Source: Oreohelix idahoensis | Taxonomy: Eukaryota; Mollusca; Gastropoda; Stylommatophora; Oreohelicidae | Direction: 5' to 3' | DNA length: 64,000 bases | Assembly (NCBI GenBank): GCA_024509875.1 | Contig: JAMPIV010003431.1 | Location: 1 to 64,000, forward strand | In this document: positions 59,701-64,000 of the stretch, piece by piece | How the letters are laid out: each line of letters begins with the position of its first letter | Numbering within the stretch: the stretch's first letter is position 1 | Translations under genes and position numbers: made by a program | Notes under the pieces: model-generated | Databases searched by the model: none | Told to the model about the DNA's origin: nothing | Seen by the model: only the letters and a program-made list of their open reading frames with translations

Positions 59701-60304
59701 AAAAAGCATAGTAGTAGTATGTGGCAAGTCGGTTCGTTTGCTTTTTCGCGATTTCTTCTCATCGCCTTTATTATCTATTATTTCGGTTCATTTAACGCAC
59801 ATGATTTCGTGCCTATCCTCTACTCAGAATTATTACCCTTTTTTCGTAGTACCGTTGTTCACATTTACGCTTTGACACACGACAGGCCAGACATTCGACC
59901 ATCCCTGAGAGATTAATTGAATCACTAAACGTGATACTACTACATTGACTCCAGGTAGATGTGAGCATGAAGTATTTGCTTAAGATTGCATAATCACTTC
60001 CGACTCGACAGCAGAATTGACTTGCAATACGGGTGTAATTGTATAGACCACGATTTGTCTAGTCAGGTAGTCAGTTTGCGACAAGTCATGTGATACAAGA
60101 GATCGGCAGAGTCTGATAAACTAAATAATCAGACTTCCGAATTACTTGGGATAGTTGATTATAGATAAACGCAAACTTGGAAAACATTTGGAAGAGTGAG
60201 CAGGAAGTGTGATATAAGTAAACTTTGACAACATTTTACGGATATGAATTTGTCAAAATCAACATATACAAATTAAATGATAAATTACTTTAACACCTGT
60301 AAAT
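59701..60304. other. no feature recognised
   Basis: Unassigned sequence before the LINE-E leader. Confidence 0.4.
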
Positions 60305-60349
60305 AAATAAGACGGGTGATTGTGACAAATAATAAGGTTTCTTCACCGA

Positions 60350-60900
60350 AAAGTCTCTCCACACCTAAGCCTACCTTGCCGTTGGTTGGAGAGCTTGAGT
60401 GCCTCAATGATCCTGGGAGCTATGCCGGCGGGAGTTTTACTCCTGGCAGGGTCACCCAAGCCGGACAGGTCCTTGGTGAGGGGCCAGACAAAAGGGCTGT
60501 GGAGTTGGTGGAACCCTATAGGTGTAGATGCAGAACCCACCGGCGAGTGGTACAAGCTCTGGTCTGCACCAATCCACCCCCACTTCATGGGTTAAATGCT
60601 TTCTTGCCTCATTCTTCGCTGTTTGTCTCCTATCCAATAATCCCCATGGATGACGAAGAGATGCAGGGCAGCGGACATTGCACCTTTGTCCCTCTGTGAC
60701 AGCCTCCTAGGTGGCGGGGAACGCCAGATATACCATCACTGCAGAAGGGTTGGCAAAGCTGACTGAAGAATGATGAATTAGCTGACCCAGATGTATATGC
60801 TATTTTTCTGGCAGGACGTGACGATCCTGGGATACTGATACACTGGACTGCCTCCCTTCGGGGATACTGAAAAATGCATCCATACCCCCCCCCCTGAAAT
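60350..60900 (+). other. LINE-E 5' leader / possible ORF1 remnant
   Basis: Contains a 127-codon reading (60316-60699) with no known domain. The following stretch to 60890 includes a C-run. Whether an ORF1 once lay here cannot be told. Confidence 0.4.
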
Positions 60901-60901
60901 C

Positions 60902-63900
60902 ATGAACATGCCTCTAAAACAACAGACTCTATACGAGCTCGGGTGTCGCCTCGGTTATCAAGGCCCGCGCTGCCCTTCGGTACCTGGGGAGGGTAGTGAA
61001 AAGTATACTACCAGTAATAATAATATATATAACACAGACTCACTACGCATCCTCCAACTCAACATATCAGGAATCCGAAACAAAATACTTGAACTAACCA
61101 AGCTTCTACTGGACCTAAAAATCCATGTTGCAGTTATCCAAGAAGCAATGCTACCAAAAGACACCTCCTTCCATATCACAGGCTATACAGTGTACCAGTG
61201 CAAGTGTATAAAATGTCAAGGATTAGTGACACTTATCCGGAATGATACACAGGCTGAGGTTTCTGCTCTTGAAACCAATGACGAAACAGATCTACAGGAA
61301 GTGATAGTCTGGAGTGGTGGAAAGCCATTGAAAATCATTAACATTTACAACCCGCCAAAAAACACACCTTGCTCTGAAGCCTTTCCAGACCACGGACTTG
61401 AGGAGAATGATCATTGCTGGTGACATGAATGGTCATTCACCTCTGTGGGGCTACACAGACAGGAACCCAACAGGAATAGCTATAGAAGAACTCACTAACA
61501 CTACCACACTCATCCTACTGCAGAATGCTCACACCCCACCGACATTGCTCCACCGCGCCAGTGGAACAAAAAGCAGACCAGATCTCACCCTAGTAACAGC
61601 AGATATCCACCCACATTGCTCAGTTAGAGTGCTCGACGACATCGGAAGTGACCACAGACCCATCCTCCTTGAGATCACAAACACCAGGGAAATAAAAAGA
61701 AATTGCTTAACACCACCCCCATGGAACTACAAAAAGGCAGACTGGCATTTCTTCAGGAGACAAGTACGACAACGATTCGAGGCCATCGACATGACGCTAG
61801 ACATAGACAAGGTATATAGTAAAATCACTACAGCACTACTGCAGTCTGCTAAAGAAGCCATTCCACGAGGATGTAGGAGAAAGTTTAAACCTTACTGGAG
61901 TACAGAACTGGAGGCTGCTGTAAACGAGAGGAAAAAAGCAAGACGGCAAGCTGAGAAACACCCAACCCCCGCCAACAAAGCAAATTATAACCGCCTAACT
62001 GCAAAAGTTAAACGTCTGAGCAAAAAAGCAAAAAGAGAAACATGGGTTAAGAAATGTGGAGAGTTAAACTTGCGGAAAGACGGAAAGAAAGCATGGTGCC
62101 TCATATCAAATCTCTCAGGAATTAAAAGAAAGAAAAACCCTGAACCCATCATTACAAGCACTGAACCACCACTAACAAGGGATGCACAGAAAGCAGAAGC
62201 CTTCAATAAGCACTTTGCTAACGTAAACAAAAAACAACCACGCAAGAGACTTGACAGTGCTATCAGATCACTCACCAAAATGATGGAGAAACAACCAACA
62301 GCTAGCTGTGAGGTCTTTGAAAAGAACTTCACTCTTTCAGAACTCAAGATGGCCCTAAAAAAATGCAAGAAAGGAAAAGCTGCTGGACCTGATCGGCTCA
62401 CTAACGAGATGATCTCAAACCTCTCAAATTATGAACTCTCCACCATCCTTGACCTCATTAACAAGACCTGGAGAGAAGGCAAGTTACCAACAGACTGGAG
62501 AAAAGCCAATATCATCCCAGTCCTTAAGAAGGACAAACCATCCAATGAAGTAACAAGCTATCGACCGATCTCCTTGACATCAAACCTAGGCAAGATCACT
62601 GAAAGGATGATAAATGAAAGGCTATATTGGTGGCTAGAAAGCAATAAGATCTTAAACACCAATCAGTCAGGTTTTAGAAGAAACAAACAGACAATGGATC
62701 AGTTGATACGATTCACCCAAGAGATAGGTGATGCCTTCCAAGAAAAAAGAAATGTGCTTGCAACATTTATTGATCTTAGACAAGCCTATGATCGAGTCTG
62801 GAGGATAGGCCTCCTCTTCAAAATGCGAAGAATGGGAATATCAGGGCGAATGTACAACTGGTTAAAAGGTTTCTTCCACAACAGAACAATCCAAACAACA
62901 TTCAGTGGAGCAACATCAAAACAAAGAACCCTGGAGGAAGGACTGCCTCAGGGATCAGCACTAAGTTGTACACTGTTTCTTATATTTATAAATGACCTCC
63001 CAGATGTCATCACCTGCCAAAAAGCACTATTTGCTGATGACCTAGTCATCTGGACAAAATGAAAATACCTCCAAACCATCACCAAAAATATGAACAAAAA
63101 CCTGGCAACCATCTTTGCATACTGCCAGTTCTGGAAACTTGAAATCAATGTAGAGAAAACTGTGTACGGCCTGTTCAGTCTAAACAAGAGAGTTAATGAG
63201 AACAACATCGAGGTCTGGATGAATGGAGAGAAATTAGCATATGAAGAATGCCCGAGATATCTTGGAGTCGAGCTCGACCGTAGACTTACCATGAGACCCC
63301 ACATAGACAAGCTGATTGAGAAAGTATCCACAAGACTCAGGCTCATTAAGCACCTTTCTTCCTGTGGGTGGGGAGCAGACCAGCACTCATTACGCCAACT
63401 CTATACTGGATATGTGCGCCCAGTAATTGACTACTCGCTCCCCCTCCAAACTATTGCAAGTAAAAGCCTCTTACAAAAGCTAGACAAAGTCCAAAATCAC
63501 GCTCTACGGTTTATAAGTGGTGCCATGAAGACAACGCCGACAGATGCATGCGAAATCAACACCAATATTGAACCCTTAAACCTAAGAAGAGAACGTTCAG
63601 CAGTGGAAACATACGAAAGGTATCTGAGAATGGACACAAAGGAGGAGAATAGGAAAATGATAGAGCAGTGGCACCAAAAACACAGAATACAAAAGAAATC
63701 TTTTCTTAAAAATGCAAAAGAAGCTAGCATCAAACACCACCTACCAGCAGTTAGAAAGCCGATGGTAACTGTCAATAATGAACCACCTTGTTGGCAGGCA
63801 ACTACTCCCATAGTAAGAACTGAACTCTCTGACCCCTCAGCAGACAAGAACACTCTAGGACCACTACTGAAAACCATCGCTTTAGAAACTATAGATTCAT

Positions 63901-64000
63901 ATCCACAAGACATCATCCATGTCTACACAGATGGATCTGCATTTAAAGCTACCATCAATGCTGGATATGGCGCAGTGATAAAATACCCCAACCAGCACCC
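60902..64000 (+). pseudogene. LINE-E polyprotein: endonuclease, reverse transcriptase, RNase H
   Basis: Endonuclease (EEP type): LRILQLNISGIRNK, IQEAMLP (Glu), then after a one-base shift near 61400 IIAGDMNGHSPLWG and DDIGSDHRPIL (SDH box). RT: KCKKGKAAGPDRLTNEM, YRPISLTSNLGKITERM, NQSGFRRNKQTMDQ, TFIDLRQAYDRVW, GLPQGSALSCTLF and LFADDLVIW (FADD, about 63030). A TGA at 63060-63062 interrupts; the frame then continues to the window end with CPRYLGVELD and VYTDGSAFKATINAGYG, the start of RNase H. Endonuclease plus RNase H in one protein indicates the I clade. Confidence 0.88.

Larger units (their letters stand above)
60305..64000 (+). mobile_element. LINE-E, long I-type non-LTR retrotransposon (continues past window)
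   Basis: A GC-richer leader (about 60350-60900) is followed by endonuclease, RT and the beginning of RNase H in one direction. Only one frameshift and one stop interrupt the 3.1-kb coding part, so this is the best kept LINE in the window. The right end lies outside. Confidence 0.85.

Overview
This is an animal (metazoan) nuclear genomic window dominated by transposable elements. It holds one recognisable host gene: cofactor-dependent phosphoglycerate mutase (PGAM, 251 codons) on the minus strand, in six coding exons spread over about 37 kb (55268 down to 18154). Every exon is in phase with consensus splice sites. The PGAM sequence, the gene density and the mix of repeats (tRNA-derived SINEs, several non-LTR retrotransposons, Helitron, piggyBac, mariner, hAT, Tigger, Ty3/gypsy) suggest an invertebrate, perhaps a lophotrochozoan such as a gastropod; that placement is inference, not proof.

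Layout. 1-2500: decayed LINE RNase H remnant, a 299-bp insertion with a target duplication, and a dispersed repeat. 3514-9972: 5'-truncated Ty3/gypsy element (minus), abutting a 42-bp tandem repeat. 10141-12630: piggyBac with terminal repeats. 12905-15060: a nest of mariner inside a hAT element inside a LINE tail. 15370-18153: SINE, LINE tail and the PGAM 3' flank. 18154-55268: PGAM, whose introns carry nearly everything else. Intron 4 holds Tigger with an internal SINE and a CR1-like LINE split by a younger LINE. Intron 3 (18.6 kb) holds a full-length Ty3/gypsy element with almost identical LTRs, then a degenerate Helitron broken by a SINE and a LINE. Intron 2 holds two more LINE copies and a MITE. 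Intron 1 holds short LINE tails and a SINE. 55400-60300: SINEs, a hAT MITE, microsatellites and satellite-like repeats. 60300-64000: a long I-type LINE (endonuclease, reverse transcriptase, RNase H) running off the window.

The most interesting object is the pair of gypsy elements. Their RT is of Ty3/gypsy type but integrase lies upstream of RT (Gag-PR-IN-RT-RH), the copia-like order known from the Gmr1 group. The complete copy (28002-37302) has 1081-bp LTRs differing by two substitutions and two A-run length changes, a 5-bp target duplication, PBS and polypurine tract. Its reading frame is broken only by three single-base shifts. Across the window many TE frameshifts are one extra base in a homopolymer, which may reflect sequence error as well as decay.
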